A DNA stretch of 64,000 nucleotides. Source: Microbacterium sp. NC79 (GTDB taxonomy: Bacteria > Actinomycetota > Actinomycetes > Actinomycetales > Microbacteriaceae). Under the pieces are notes generated by a model, which was not told the DNA's origin, ran no database searches, and saw only the letters and a list, made by a program, of their open reading frames with translations. Position 1 is the stretch's first letter. Every line of letters starts with the position of its first letter. This document shows, in pieces, positions 19,001 to 27,085 of this stretch. Where the stretch lies: NCBI RefSeq assembly GCF_019061125.1, contig NZ_JAHQYI010000002.1, forward strand, positions 310,001 through 374,000. The letters are read 5' to 3'. A program made the position numbers and the translations under genes.

Positions 19001-19452
19001 GTGACCGTGTGCTGAACAGTCGACGCGAGGTGGTCATCATTACCCTCGAACGTGACGGTCATCACATGCGTGCCTGGCCGGAGATGCCCGATATTAATAG
19101 TGGCTGTGTCTTTGCCGTCATAGACGGAATCGAACGCGTAGAGCGTGTTTAACGTGACCGATACCCGCCCGTTCGGCGCAGAAGCATCCGGCGATCCCGC
19201 AACCGCGGCTGTGATCACCACGTCCTCCATTGACCAAAACGTTGTTGGACTGGAAATGCTGACCGACGTGGAGCTCTTTGCAACGTCCGTGCTCGAGGGC
19301 GCGGGTTCTGCAGATGCCGTCACCGGAACCGTGAGGGCCGGAACCAGAAGCCCAACGGTGACGAGGGCGGCAGCAACAAGGCTGCCGATGCCGCGACGGT
19401 GGATACTTCTGCGTGGGTGGCGCACGGTCGGCACCTCTGATTGAGCGGACAC
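16045..19452 (-). CDS. Large Ig-like repeat surface protein with LAxTG sorting signal
   Basis: Start chosen as GTG at 19452 with GGAG seven bases before it; the frame runs 21 codons further upstream without a good site. The 1135-residue product has a twin-Arg-like basic N-terminus, a signal helix (SLVAAALVTVGLLVPAL), then repeated beta-rich Ig-like modules of the Big_3-like type (ASPTAVHGSDRTFTATVDG, GDHTIVANYRGD). A ~290-residue block is present twice (see findings). The C-terminus has a Pro/Ser/Thr linker, LASTG, a hydrophobic helix and the tail RKQRT, a sortase signal of the LAxTG type used by class E sortases. Likely covalently wall-anchored, perhaps adhesive. The N-terminal ~400 residues hold further, more divergent Ig-like modules. 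Confidence 0.8.
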   Translation of the reverse strand: MSAQSEVPTVRHPRRSIHRRGIGSLVAAALVTVGLLVPALTVPVTASAEPAPSSTDVAKSSTSVSISSPTTFWSMEDVVITAAVAGSPDASAPNGRVSVTLNTLYAFDSVYDGKDTATINIGHLRPGTHVMTVTFEGNDDHLASTVQHTVTVLASAGAATNASVVLGHSKVDVRTAMPATFVLSGASDVPIAERAFSVAVFRYPDMTSPVFATDLRSDSAGMGSIEIPPQPVGAYVVRIIVPPTASHAPATHTSSYDVTPIVTTTTLTISPLDPSGMRPAFTDITYTATVTPAMAGIPVSLLKTSLVPPASVVLGTAITDANGVATFTARTGALSPLPEVFAAKAEPTDPNIFSSTSTPIVSAVGLRYASAVVTTPPTARMTETETSLDVIFPGAPDELAGSSVSVYRGATHVATEVVSQEDGFLRADFQIPAPAVLGPDVLNFRMTSSQPSIVTIFTYTTPTVWTLAPQNLAIEAFPSVDAMTPMPIAATVTDEGAPVAYRDLTLNVYGVDGGLPLFTTDLTTGAEGAAGAMVPPLPVGSYRATITAAATGLYDALSESVTYDVVPIASTTTLTASPTAVHGSDRTFTATVDGDDPTGLVEFVDDGTVIGTVAIVDGTASITIDTLDVGDHTIVANYRGDVRHAVSHASITATVSGWTSVVTTNLSATEALVADAVEMDVTVALIDPNAPTISRAIGSASAQANGAVELLIDGQVVGDPVALVAGAATLAVPTTTAGTFDVAARYIPMLPWVSGTDSATSTLTVSLAAQNIAIEAFASVDAMTPMPLAFIVTDSESSPLEARDVTVNIYGVDGGLPLFTTTLTTGAEGAAAVMVPPLPVGSYRVIATSPQTTMFAEATASATYDVVPIATTVNVTASPTAVHGSDRVLTATIDGENPTGVVEFVDDGTVLGTAPIVDGVATFTVNTLEVGSHTLVADYLGDDRHAPADASTTATVVAWTSTVTSQLSAAEAHVGDAVTLQVSVTLSDPTAPSVTRAIGSPSTANGTVALLIDGKIVGDAVALTDGAATLTVPATSAGSVSVSARFVPADASMTAADSAAHTLAIADVPEPTPVPTPEPSEMPTPSASVTPSPTSTSAPLASTGAGEAQGLALGVLLLMTGLAIAAGRVLRKQRT

Positions 19453-19540
19453 GTTCGACTCCAAGTTCGGGTTTGTCTTGTTATTCGCGTGTCTCTCCCA
19501 CACGCAAGAAAACAAATCTACTCAGCCCAAGGCCAAAAGT

Positions 19541-19557
19541 AAACGTTATCCACGTTT
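19541..19557. promoter_or_regulatory. Inverted repeat AAACGT-N5-ACGTTT upstream of the surface protein gene
   Basis: A perfect 6-bp inverted repeat with a 5-nt spacer in the AT-rich 180-bp promoter region between the surface protein gene and the VOC gene. Possible operator; the regulator is unknown. Confidence 0.3.
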
Positions 19558-19633
19558 CAGTTTGAATATGTTTTGGTCTTTATCTATCGATCTCGCTGGC
19601 GAGTGCTCGGTTACGGAGTATTCCTTCGCGGGG

Positions 19634-20062
19634 TTACGACATTTCGACTGACGTGTCTGCCGCCTCAGGAATTTGGTATCCGATCAGCCATGAGACGCCG
19701 AAACGGTCGATGACGGTGCCGTCGTAGTCTCCCCACGCACGCTTCTGTAGCGGGTCGGTGATGGTTCCGCCGTCGGCAAGAGCATCGAACCACTGTGTGA
19801 GGGTGCCGGGGTCTTTGGTGCCGAGGAGGGAGAAATGAAGGCCGGTCATTGAGAGTGCAGCCTCGCCCTGGGCCGCGTCGGCGGCGGCGAGTTCAACATC
19901 TCCGATGAGCATGCCGTGGCCGATCGCCTCGGGCGGGCCGTCGGTACGTCCGAGGGTTTTGTAGTCGTAGAGGTGCAGGGTGCCGCCGAAGATCTCTTGG
20001 TACCGAGTGAGGGCTTCGGCCGCGGTGCCGTCGAACAGGATGTAGGGAATGAGTCCGCTCAT
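19634..20062 (-). CDS. VOC-family (PhnB/glyoxalase-like) protein
   Basis: A 142-residue protein of the vicinal-oxygen-chelate fold as found in PhnB-like or '3-demethylubiquinone methyltransferase-like' proteins: IPYILFDGTAAEALTRYQEIFGG at the N-terminus and WGDYDGTVIDRFGVSWLIGYQ at the C-terminus are the usual conserved ends. Members often bind a metal, but the typical ligand histidine in the first strand is not obvious here. Substrate unknown. Single-gene unit. Confidence 0.83.
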   Translation of the reverse strand: MSGLIPYILFDGTAAEALTRYQEIFGGTLHLYDYKTLGRTDGPPEAIGHGMLIGDVELAAADAAQGEAALSMTGLHFSLLGTKDPGTLTQWFDALADGGTITDPLQKRAWGDYDGTVIDRFGVSWLIGYQIPEAADTSVEMS

Positions 20063-20191
20063 AGGGTTAGCGTATGGGCGACGCGAGCACCGGAGTAAGG
20101 GGTTGAAGTGCGCGGCCGCGTGAGGTACCGGCGGTGATCGGGGCGGTCGCGCGTTTACTCTGCATGCTTGCGGCCAGCGCTTGGCGCCGTG

Positions 20192-20818
20192 TCAGCGGCG
20201 TTGCAGCAAGAACGTTGAGCCGTCGCGGAGGTTCTCCCACAGCATCGCGCTTTCATCCCATGCGATCGCCCGGTAACCGGTTGCCGGAGGGGGTAGCGCA
20301 ATCGTGGTGCCGTCGAGCGTGACCGCCGCTTCTGCTTGTCGCTGGTCAGTGACGCCTGGCACGTCTTGGCAGTACAGCATTTCGGTTGCGGAGGGGAAGA
20401 CAAAGCGCACGTCGGCGGTGTCGACGATTTCGAATCCGGCACCCGAATCGAAGTGCGTGTGCTGCCAGCTGCCAATGAGGGCCGTTGCGAGGTCTCCGGC
20501 GGCATCGGCCGGGAGCGTTGCCGGAACGCCGGAGTCCAGACGCGGAGCATCCCACCCGCAACTCTTCTCCTGCGTACGAACTTCTGGTGTGGCCGCTTCG
20601 GTCTCCTCGGCTTGTACTGTCGCGTCAGCATCTTCGGCGTCGCGCGAACCCTCAGCCGATCCTGCAGGTTCCGCCGCCTGCGCCTCTGCCGCACCCTCCG
20701 CGGCGCTGTTTGTTGGTTCCGTCGGCGCCTGCGTCGCTTGCCCAGCGCAGGCAGACAACCACAGCACCCCGATGAAAACTGCACCTACTGCTGACAATCG
20801 TTTTGAGGCCAACATCAT
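20192..20818 (-). CDS. Hypothetical lipoprotein
   Basis: Start ATG at 20818 (a second ATG follows directly), with GGGAGAA upstream; the frame continues five codons further upstream without support. Signal peptide with lipobox LWLSAC (Cys23), then a long Ala/Glu/Pro-rich low-complexity linker and a ~140-residue domain with CGWDAPRLDSG and FIVDTADVRFVF-like strands, ending in GSTFLLQRR. The GSWQHTHFDSG segment recalls lipocalin-like domains, but this is only shape. Function unknown; envelope location expected. Confidence 0.6.
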   Translation of the reverse strand: MMLASKRLSAVGAVFIGVLWLSACAGQATQAPTEPTNSAAEGAAEAQAAEPAGSAEGSRDAEDADATVQAEETEAATPEVRTQEKSCGWDAPRLDSGVPATLPADAAGDLATALIGSWQHTHFDSGAGFEIVDTADVRFVFPSATEMLYCQDVPGVTDQRQAEAAVTLDGTTIALPPPATGYRAIAWDESAMLWENLRDGSTFLLQRR

Positions 20819-20894
20819 CGTTCTCCCTCTCACACAAACCGCAGGTCAAAAGTCACATATGCCTCAGACCGTAGCATCAAGCACCAAAGTCCGC

Positions 20895-21040
20895 TCGGCG
20901 GGTGGGTTCGGTCGGCCCTGACCGGCGCTCGCAAGACGGGTCGACTCGGTCGGCCCCTGTCAACGCTCGCCAGGCGGGTGGGTTCGGTCGGCACCTGACC
21001 CGTAATCGCAAGGCGGGTCGGTTTGGTCAGCCCCGCCCAC
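20895..21040. repeat. Four imperfect tandem repeats, period about 38 bp
   Basis: Four units with the core (A)GGCGGGTGGGTTCGGTCGGC lie with CGGGT at 20899, 20937, 20975 and 21014, a period of 38-39 bp. The units diverge by several bases. They fill most of the 349-bp gap between the lipoprotein start and the DUF222 gene end. No coding role is evident. Confidence 0.7.
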
Positions 21041-21050
21041 GCTCCGCGGC

Positions 21051-21198
21051 TGTGACAGCGCGGCGCACTTCCCCGAGATTCGACGCAGCGACAGGTTTGG
21101 CGGGTAGGTCCAGTCACCTGCTGCCCGCGCCCGCATGGAGAACATGACTGCGCGACGCACTTCTCCCCTACGTTCGACGCGGCGACAAGTTTGGCGGG
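21051..21198. repeat. Direct repeat of the DUF222-HNH gene 3' end
   Basis: Two ~52-bp segments (21051-21104 and 21143-21198) share about 85% identity by eye, including CGCACTTC, TTCGACGC and GTTTGGCGGG. The right copy contains the stop codon region of the DUF222-HNH gene; the left copy lies beyond it and looks like a decayed duplicate. Confidence 0.6.
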
Positions 21199-22757
21199 CC
21201 GGGCGGCCGGGCGGGACGCCAGCGTTGCTGCGGGTCGATCCAGCGGGGTGGGCACACTTCGGGTATTCCGCCCCGCATGCGGATGTTCCAACCGTGGGTG
21301 TCGAGGTATCGGTGGTGATGCCAGCAGAGGAGTACCCCGTTGTCGGTATGGGTGGGCCCGCCGCGGGCGTGGTCGGTGACGTGGTGGATTTCGCACCAGG
21401 CGGCAGTGACGGAGCAGCCGGGAATGATGCATCCGCCGTCGCGGAGGGCGATCGCGCGGCGCTGGTGGCGATTGAAAACGCGTTCTTCGGTTTCGATGCG
21501 CGTAATGCGGCCGGTGGACGTGGTGGTCACCCGTTGGATGGCGCCGGAGCACGCGGTGTGACGTGCGGTGGCGAGCGAAACGGGAAAGTTGTCGACCTGC
21601 GCCCAGCCCCGCCCTGAGGTGAGCTCTTCTTCAGTAACGCGCACCACTAGGGTGGGCGCGGCGCCACCGATCGTGGGGAGTTTTTCAGACGCGGCGGCGA
21701 CCCCGAGCACGGTCGCCAGCGCATCGTGGCGGCGTTGGGCCGCGGTGCGGCGGTCGGCGTGAGCGTCTGCAAGCGATGCGGAGTCAACAAACCGCACTCC
21801 CCCTGCGTCTGTCGTGGTTCCGCTTTCTGCACCGGTGGTTCCGTCGTGCCCCGTGGTTGCGTCTTCCGCCTGGCCTTTTGCGGGTTGGAGGCGGGGGTTG
21901 TTGATGGCGGCGTCGATGCGTGCGAATTGGGCGGCAACTTCGGGCAGGAGGAGGCCGTTGATAGGGATGAGGCCGTCGCGCGCGGCGCCGAGGGTGATGC
22001 CGCGCTGCTTGGCGGCGCGGGCGTCGGCGGGTTCGGCGCCGTCTTGGTCGAGCCAGGTGGCCCAGGTGTGTGCGTGCACTTTGAGCACGTCGGCCGCGAC
22101 CGGCAGCCAGCCGTCGGCGGCGACGGTGGCGCGTGCGGTTTCGGCGTCGGGGAGGTGCGGAACCTGGGGTGCGGCGTCGGGGTCTGTTGAATCTTGCGTG
22201 GCTTCGTCTTGGACTGTTGAGTCTTGGGTGCCGTCGCCGGTGATGGCGACGAGTGCCATGGCGGTGTCGGCGGAGGCGAAGCCGGCCGCGTCAGCGCGGT
22301 CGCGGGCAGTGAGCATGGGGCCGGCGATGGCGAGGATGCCGTCGACTCCGGTGGCTCCGCACGCGAGTGCTTGGCGAAGTTTGGGGAGCGCGCCGGGGAG
22401 GGCTTCACCGGTGGTGACGCAGGTGCGGCCGCGGAGGGCTGCGGATGCGCGGAACCATTTGGCTGCGGTGGGTGCGCTGACGCCGGTGGCGCGCTGGAGG
22501 AACTCGTTGGTGCGTGCGCAGCCGTGGCGCACGCTGAAGCGTTCTTCGCGCGCTGTTGATTGAGACCGCGCTTCAACTTCTCCTGCCACTTCGATGAGGG
22601 CAGCTTCGACCGAGCGCAAGAGTTGGCCGGCCTCGACCGCGAGGCATCGCAACTCGTCATCGGTGAGCGCCCGAACACTCTCTGTCGACACGATTTCACC
22701 CACGCTCTCGCGCACGACGTGGGTGGCGTCGGCGAGAGCGTGGGTCGTGTTGCTCAT
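21168..22757 (-). CDS. DUF222 domain HNH endonuclease (13E12-repeat type)
   Basis: A 529-residue protein. The N-terminal helical DUF222 region carries FSVRHGCARTNEFLQRATGVS, and the C-terminal HNH nuclease has CIIPGCSV, WCEIHHVTDHARGG, NGVLLCWHHHRYLDTHGW, with all core residues (H-H...N...H) and the zinc cysteines. These proteins are abundant multi-copy families in Actinobacteria and are suspected mobile or intron-like nucleases; the biological role is unresolved. The middle (around residues 160-330) is rich in Ala/Asp/Thr and variable. Its stop lies in one copy of a direct repeat. Confidence 0.85.
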   Translation of the reverse strand: MSNTTHALADATHVVRESVGEIVSTESVRALTDDELRCLAVEAGQLLRSVEAALIEVAGEVEARSQSTAREERFSVRHGCARTNEFLQRATGVSAPTAAKWFRASAALRGRTCVTTGEALPGALPKLRQALACGATGVDGILAIAGPMLTARDRADAAGFASADTAMALVAITGDGTQDSTVQDEATQDSTDPDAAPQVPHLPDAETARATVAADGWLPVAADVLKVHAHTWATWLDQDGAEPADARAAKQRGITLGAARDGLIPINGLLLPEVAAQFARIDAAINNPRLQPAKGQAEDATTGHDGTTGAESGTTTDAGGVRFVDSASLADAHADRRTAAQRRHDALATVLGVAAASEKLPTIGGAAPTLVVRVTEEELTSGRGWAQVDNFPVSLATARHTACSGAIQRVTTTSTGRITRIETEERVFNRHQRRAIALRDGGCIIPGCSVTAAWCEIHHVTDHARGGPTHTDNGVLLCWHHHRYLDTHGWNIRMRGGIPEVCPPRWIDPQQRWRPARPPGPPNLSPRRT

Positions 22758-22961
22758 GCCTCAATTCTCCCAGGGGCCTCCGACATTGAGAGGTCGATAT
22801 TCCCCAGATTGGGAGGAGAAAACATTAGAAGAAGATGAGAGAAGGTGGGTGTGATTCTTGAGAAGTGGACCGGCCAGGATTCCGGACCTCGCGACATGAC
22901 GAGTTGCGGGCCAGGGGTACCGTCACGCGGGAGCTGCGGACAGCCGCATGTACATCGAAGT

Positions 22962-23004
22962 CCCCTGGTACACACTCCGGAGTTCGTGGAGCGTGTACCA
23001 GGGG
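22962..23004 (-). terminator. Hairpin downstream of the Gfo/Idh gene
   Basis: A 17-bp stem with one mismatch (CCCCTGGTACACACTCC against the complement of GGAGCGTGTACCAGGGG) and a 9-nt loop, starting 12 bp beyond the stop of the leftward Gfo/Idh gene. No U-run; an operator role is possible but position favours termination. Confidence 0.65.
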
Positions 23005-23015
23005 AACACCGGCAA

Positions 23016-24140
23016 CTACAGCGTCGCGGCAAACGGGTCGCGGCCTTCGGGAACGAGTGGAATCTCGCCGACGGTGCTGGCGACCTCGACGAACTGTCCG
23101 AGCGAAACCGATTCCTCGATCGCCATTAGAGCGTCGAATACGTGGTAGCCAAGCTCGCCCGTGGCGATGTGCGGCTCGCCAGCGCGAATTGCGCGTGCCA
23201 TATCGAGCACGCCGAGACCTCGCCCCGATTCAGTTCCGGTGGGTTCAACCACCTCCCACAATGGTGTATCCAGCTCTTCGTACTTCGACGGCGCTCGAGC
23301 GATGCGCACCTCACCGACGAAGCGATTCGGGTCGGGGATGATCAACGTGCCCTCAGTGCCGATCACTTCGAATACACCTGAGCGCGAAATATGTGAGTCG
23401 AAGCTAAAAACGCTCTGGCTCGTAGCTCCCTGCTCGAACTGAGCGATTGCCTGGACGTGGGTCGGTACCTCGACAGGGAACTCGTCGCCAGCGCGCTCGC
23501 CAACGACAATCTTGCGCATTTCGCGACCCTTGAGCCCAACGCCAGCAACGCGGGCGACCGGTCCGAACAGATTCACAAGGGTGCTCATGTAATACGGCCC
23601 CATATCAACGACTGGGCCGCCGCCAAAGCCGAACAGAAATTCAGGCGCCGGGTGGAATAGATCCGGGCCGATGTACTGCATGGTCGTCTGTGCGGAGAGC
23701 GGAACCCCGATATCGCCGCGTCGGACCGCACGCAGCGCGGTCTGAACAGCCGGGCCAAGGATTGTGTCGGGGGCGATGCCAAGCCGAACTCCGGTGGCAG
23801 TAGCTGCGGACAACAACCCCCGCGCCTCTTCGCGGTTCACGCCAATCGGTTTCTCGCTCCAGACATGCTTGCCCGCCTCAACGGCGGCAAGGCTGACGGG
23901 CACGTGGGCGACCGGGATCGTCAGGTTAATGACGAGTTCAACGTCAGGATGATTGAGCACATCATCCGGGGTACCAGCGACCGGAACAGCATACTTCTCT
24001 GCCTGCGCCGCGGCGCGCGAAACATCAAGGTCTCCGAGCGCGACGACCTTGACATCGGGGAATGTCGTGAGGTTGTCGAGGTACTTCGTGCTGATCATTC
24101 CGGTGCCGATGATGCCGACCCCCATGGGAGCCGCGCTCAT
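23016..24140 (-). CDS. Gfo/Idh/MocA-family dehydrogenase (1)
   Basis: A 374-residue NAD(P)-dependent oxidoreductase: Rossmann motif GIIGTGMIS at residues 8-16 and the conserved EKP motif in HVWSEKPIGVNRE, then a C-terminal GFO_IDH_MocA-type sheet domain (FGFGGGPVVDMGPYYMSTLVNLFGP). Likely oxidises a sugar or cyclic polyol. Its ATG overlaps the stop of the upstream isomerase gene (ATGA), so the two form a leftward pair divergent from the TetR gene. The substrate is not identifiable. Confidence 0.85.
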   Translation of the reverse strand: MSAAPMGVGIIGTGMISTKYLDNLTTFPDVKVVALGDLDVSRAAAQAEKYAVPVAGTPDDVLNHPDVELVINLTIPVAHVPVSLAAVEAGKHVWSEKPIGVNREEARGLLSAATATGVRLGIAPDTILGPAVQTALRAVRRGDIGVPLSAQTTMQYIGPDLFHPAPEFLFGFGGGPVVDMGPYYMSTLVNLFGPVARVAGVGLKGREMRKIVVGERAGDEFPVEVPTHVQAIAQFEQGATSQSVFSFDSHISRSGVFEVIGTEGTLIIPDPNRFVGEVRIARAPSKYEELDTPLWEVVEPTGTESGRGLGVLDMARAIRAGEPHIATGELGYHVFDALMAIEESVSLGQFVEVASTVGEIPLVPEGRDPFAATL

Positions 24141-24949
24141 CGAACACCTGCCTCACGGAGCCAAGCGGCACTCTTCTCGATCGCGTCGAAAATGTCACCG
24201 TTGTAGCGGTCAAATTCAATGACAACGAGTTCAGCCGCCGCTGCGCTCGCAAGAATTTCGGTCAACGGTAGCTCACCCTGGCCGGCGATGCGCTGGTCAA
24301 GATCGACCTTCGAGCGGTCTTCGGCACGGTACGGGTCTTCGCCAATGATGCCGTCTTTCGCGTGCAGAGCACGAACCTTGGAACCAAGACGCTGCAAGAG
24401 AGCAGGAACGTCTTGCCCGCCGGTGGCGGCCCAGAACACATCGACTTCGAGCCCGACGCGCTCGTCAACGAGGCCGGCGAAGATTTCGTAAGCGCTCGTG
24501 CCATCGATTTCGTTGTGGAACTCGTGGGAATGGTTGTGGTAACCGAGGCGAATGCCGCGCGAAGCAGCAATCTCGACGGCGTTGTTGAGGCGCTCGGCCG
24601 TCTTTTCGATCTCGTCACGAGATGCCCAACGGGTGACGGGAACGTATGCGTCGATCAGGTAGTCAAGACCCATTTCGGCCGCGTAGTCCAGCGTCTGCTC
24701 GACGGGGCGAACCTCGAACGAACGCGTCGGCGATGACACGTGATCCGAGAGGAAGTATTCGTGACCACTGCGAATGGTCAAACCGGCGGCCTGGGCGGCA
24801 TCGCGCATGGCTGCGGCGTTCTCGTCAACGGAGAACACCTCGACGTTATTGAGGCCCGCGGCGGCCAGCTTGGCGAGCGTGCCCGGCAGATCAGCGGCAA
24901 GCGCTTCTCGCACGGTGTACAGCTGGACGGACAATTCAGGGCTAGTCAT
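24137..24949 (-). CDS. Sugar phosphate isomerase/epimerase (TIM barrel) (1)
   Basis: Start at ATG 24949, preceded by GAGAGG; 15 upstream codons in the frame are not needed. The 270-residue product is of the xylose isomerase-like AP endonuclease 2 superfamily (IolE/hydroxypyruvate isomerase type): SVQLYTVREAL at the N-terminus, metal-ligand segments YHNHSHEF, LEVDVFWA, HAKDG and VIEFDRYNG. Likely acts with the adjoining Gfo/Idh dehydrogenase in a sugar or inositol-like pathway. Divergent from the TetR gene. Confidence 0.83.
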   Translation of the reverse strand: MTSPELSVQLYTVREALAADLPGTLAKLAAAGLNNVEVFSVDENAAAMRDAAQAAGLTIRSGHEYFLSDHVSSPTRSFEVRPVEQTLDYAAEMGLDYLIDAYVPVTRWASRDEIEKTAERLNNAVEIAASRGIRLGYHNHSHEFHNEIDGTSAYEIFAGLVDERVGLEVDVFWAATGGQDVPALLQRLGSKVRALHAKDGIIGEDPYRAEDRSKVDLDQRIAGQGELPLTEILASAAAAELVVIEFDRYNGDIFDAIEKSAAWLREAGVR

Positions 24950-25033
24950 CAGTGCCTCTCTTCGGCGGAACACGCACAGGTACCAGGCATGCAAACAGCA
25001 CGATACAACAGGTTGATACCCAATTTCGACCGT

Positions 25034-25056
25034 TGGTTGATTTTTAATCCCAACCA
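25034..25056. promoter_or_regulatory. Candidate TetR operator
   Basis: TGGTTG and CAACCA form an inverted repeat with an 11-nt AT-rich spacer, 17 bp before the TetR start codon and in the shared promoter region of the divergent isomerase gene. A second GGTTGAT half-site occurs at about 25010. Suggests autoregulation and control of both arms. Confidence 0.4.
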
Positions 25057-25072
25057 GAGGTAGTGTTTCGCC

Positions 25073-25678
25073 ATGGCAGAGAAAACCCCTTCCACCAACG
25101 CCCGTGGCGCATATGCAAAGACGGAACAGTTGCGTCTCGAAGTTCTCGACACGGCCCTGAAGATGGTGGCCGAGTCAGGCTTTGACACGACCACCTTGCA
25201 GGGCGTGGCGGATGGCGTTGGGCGTTCCAAAGCTGGTGTTCTGCACCACTTCGGGTCGCTCGACAACCTGATGCTTGAGCTTGTCAAGCACCGCGATGGG
25301 GTTAACCGGCAAAGCTTCCCCACCCAAGAAGGAGCCGAGTTCGATGCCCTCCTTGAGCTCATCGCGCACAACGCGACGGTTCCGGGTTTGATCGGTCTGT
25401 TCTCCGTGGTTTCAGCGCTTGCCGCGACCGATGCCACGTCTACCGATCGCCGCGAGTACTTCACCCAGCTGTACGAGCGCAACCGCACCGCTTGGACGCA
25501 GCGCATTGAACGCGCTCAGCAAGACGGACTCATCCGCAACGATCTGGCCCCGGCCGTGATCGCGACTCTCATCCTCGCGACTCTCGACGGCCTCCAGACG
25601 CAATGGCTTCTCGACAGTGATGTCGACATGATCGTGCACCTCAAGGCCCTGATCACCATGCTCGCCCCGGCGCGCTGA
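25073..25678 (+). CDS. TetR-family transcriptional regulator
   Basis: A 201-residue regulator with an N-terminal TetR_N helix-turn-helix (LDTALKMVAESGFDTTTLQG then VGRSKAGVLHHFGSLDNLM) and an all-helical ligand-binding C-terminal domain (TetR_C-like). Located between the leftward isomerase-dehydrogenase pair and the rightward ABC operon, it most likely controls this sugar-uptake regulon by binding the shared intergenic region. The ligand is unknown. Confidence 0.87.
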   Translation: MAEKTPSTNARGAYAKTEQLRLEVLDTALKMVAESGFDTTTLQGVADGVGRSKAGVLHHFGSLDNLMLELVKHRDGVNRQSFPTQEGAEFDALLELIAHNATVPGLIGLFSVVSALAATDATSTDRREYFTQLYERNRTAWTQRIERAQQDGLIRNDLAPAVIATLILATLDGLQTQWLLDSDVDMIVHLKALITMLAPAR

Positions 25679-25741
25679 CATCGCAATCGAGCAACAAACG
25701 TCGGCATAACCGCACGACCCCCTAAAGAAATCGGAACCACC

Positions 25742-27073
25742 ATGAAAAACACTCGCGCCGCATTCGGCCCTACGACGCGGGCGGCAGGCATCGGAGCCGC
25801 TCTACTCATCTCCGCCCTCGCTCTCGGAGGCTGCACGGCTGCAGCACCGACCGACGACGTCACCTCGAACGAAGACCGTGAACTCACGGTCTGGTTCATG
25901 CAGACGGGCGCGTTCCTTGACGTGACCGTTCCTGAGGTCAACGCTCGCTTTGAAGAGGCGACGGGCGCCAAGGTCAAGGTTGAAGTTCAGCAGTGGGACA
26001 ATATTGTCACCAAGCTGACGACGGCGCTTTCATCGGACAACCCGCCGGACGTCGTGCAGATCGGAAACACGAACATCCAGCTGTTCGCCGCCAACGGCGC
26101 CGTTCGCGACCTCACCGACGTTCTTGACGAACTCAAGCACGGTGTCGAGTGGAACGAGAGCCTTGAAGCTCCGTCGATCGTTGATGGCAAGGTTTACGCT
26201 GCGCCGCTGCGTGTTTCGACCTACGCGATCGCCTACAACAAGCAGATGTGGGCAGACGCAGGCGTCACCGAAGAGCCTGAGACCTGGGACGAGTTCACCG
26301 CGGCTCTCGACGCCGTCAAGGCAAAGAACCCGGCATCGGACTTCTCCGCGCTCTACCTTGCGGGTGCTGACTGGCAGTCATCAATGCCGTTCGTCTACGA
26401 CGCTGGCGGAAGCTTCTCGAAGCTCAAGGATGGCAAATGGGTCGCTGACATTGACAGCGCTGAGTCGATCAAGGGCCTGGAGCAGTACAAGGAGTTCCAG
26501 AACACCTACTCGGCCGCGTCGTCGCAGACCGCGAGCTCGACCTCGCCTGAGGGTTCGAGCGTGATGGCAGAGCTCAAGGCATCGGCGACCATCGCTGGTA
26601 ACCCCAGCGTGATCGTTGCCATCGAGGCCGGTAACCCCGACCTCGTGGGCCAGATCGGTAGCTTCCCGATGCCGAGCATCAACCACCCGGGCGAGCTCGC
26701 TCCGGTGATGGCTGCTGGTTCCGTCGTGTCGATTGCTGCGAAGTCGAAGAACGCTGACCTCGCAACCGAGTACATCAAGATTCTCACCAGCCCCGAGATT
26801 CAGCAGGAGTTTGTCGCGCTGAACAACGGCGCGGTGCCGGTTTCGCCGACCTACATCGATGCGATTGTTGACGAGGTTCCGGAGATCCAACAGGCGTTCT
26901 ACACCGCTGGCAAGAAGGGCATCACGCTGCCCGCATCGGCTGGTTGGGCAACGCTCGAGGCCGACAAGACGCTGAACGACCTGTTCGTGCAGATCGCCAC
27001 GGGCGCACGTTCGGTCGAAGAGGCAACCGCGAAGTTCGCAGATCACCTCGACGACGTTCTGAACGCCGGATAA
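25742..27073 (+). CDS. Sugar ABC transporter substrate-binding lipoprotein
   Basis: A 443-residue family-1 extracellular binding protein (SBP_bac_1). Lipoprotein signal with lipobox LALGGC (Cys31). Characteristic segments: ELTVWFMQTGAFLDVTVPEVN, PPDVVQIGNTNIQLFAANG, and WADAGVTEEPETWDEFTAAL. It recognises a carbohydrate and delivers it to the two permeases encoded next. First gene of the rightward operon; 63 bp after the TetR gene. Confidence 0.9.
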   Translation: MKNTRAAFGPTTRAAGIGAALLISALALGGCTAAAPTDDVTSNEDRELTVWFMQTGAFLDVTVPEVNARFEEATGAKVKVEVQQWDNIVTKLTTALSSDNPPDVVQIGNTNIQLFAANGAVRDLTDVLDELKHGVEWNESLEAPSIVDGKVYAAPLRVSTYAIAYNKQMWADAGVTEEPETWDEFTAALDAVKAKNPASDFSALYLAGADWQSSMPFVYDAGGSFSKLKDGKWVADIDSAESIKGLEQYKEFQNTYSAASSQTASSTSPEGSSVMAELKASATIAGNPSVIVAIEAGNPDLVGQIGSFPMPSINHPGELAPVMAAGSVVSIAAKSKNADLATEYIKILTSPEIQQEFVALNNGAVPVSPTYIDAIVDEVPEIQQAFYTAGKKGITLPASAGWATLEADKTLNDLFVQIATGARSVEEATAKFADHLDDVLNAG

Positions 27074-27085
27074 CGCCGTTTCACT

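Noticed and set aside
20304..20921. 205-codon plus-strand frame opposite the lipoprotein at 20.2 kb
   Set aside because: The minus-strand gene has a ribosome site, signal peptide and lipobox; the plus frame has none of these.
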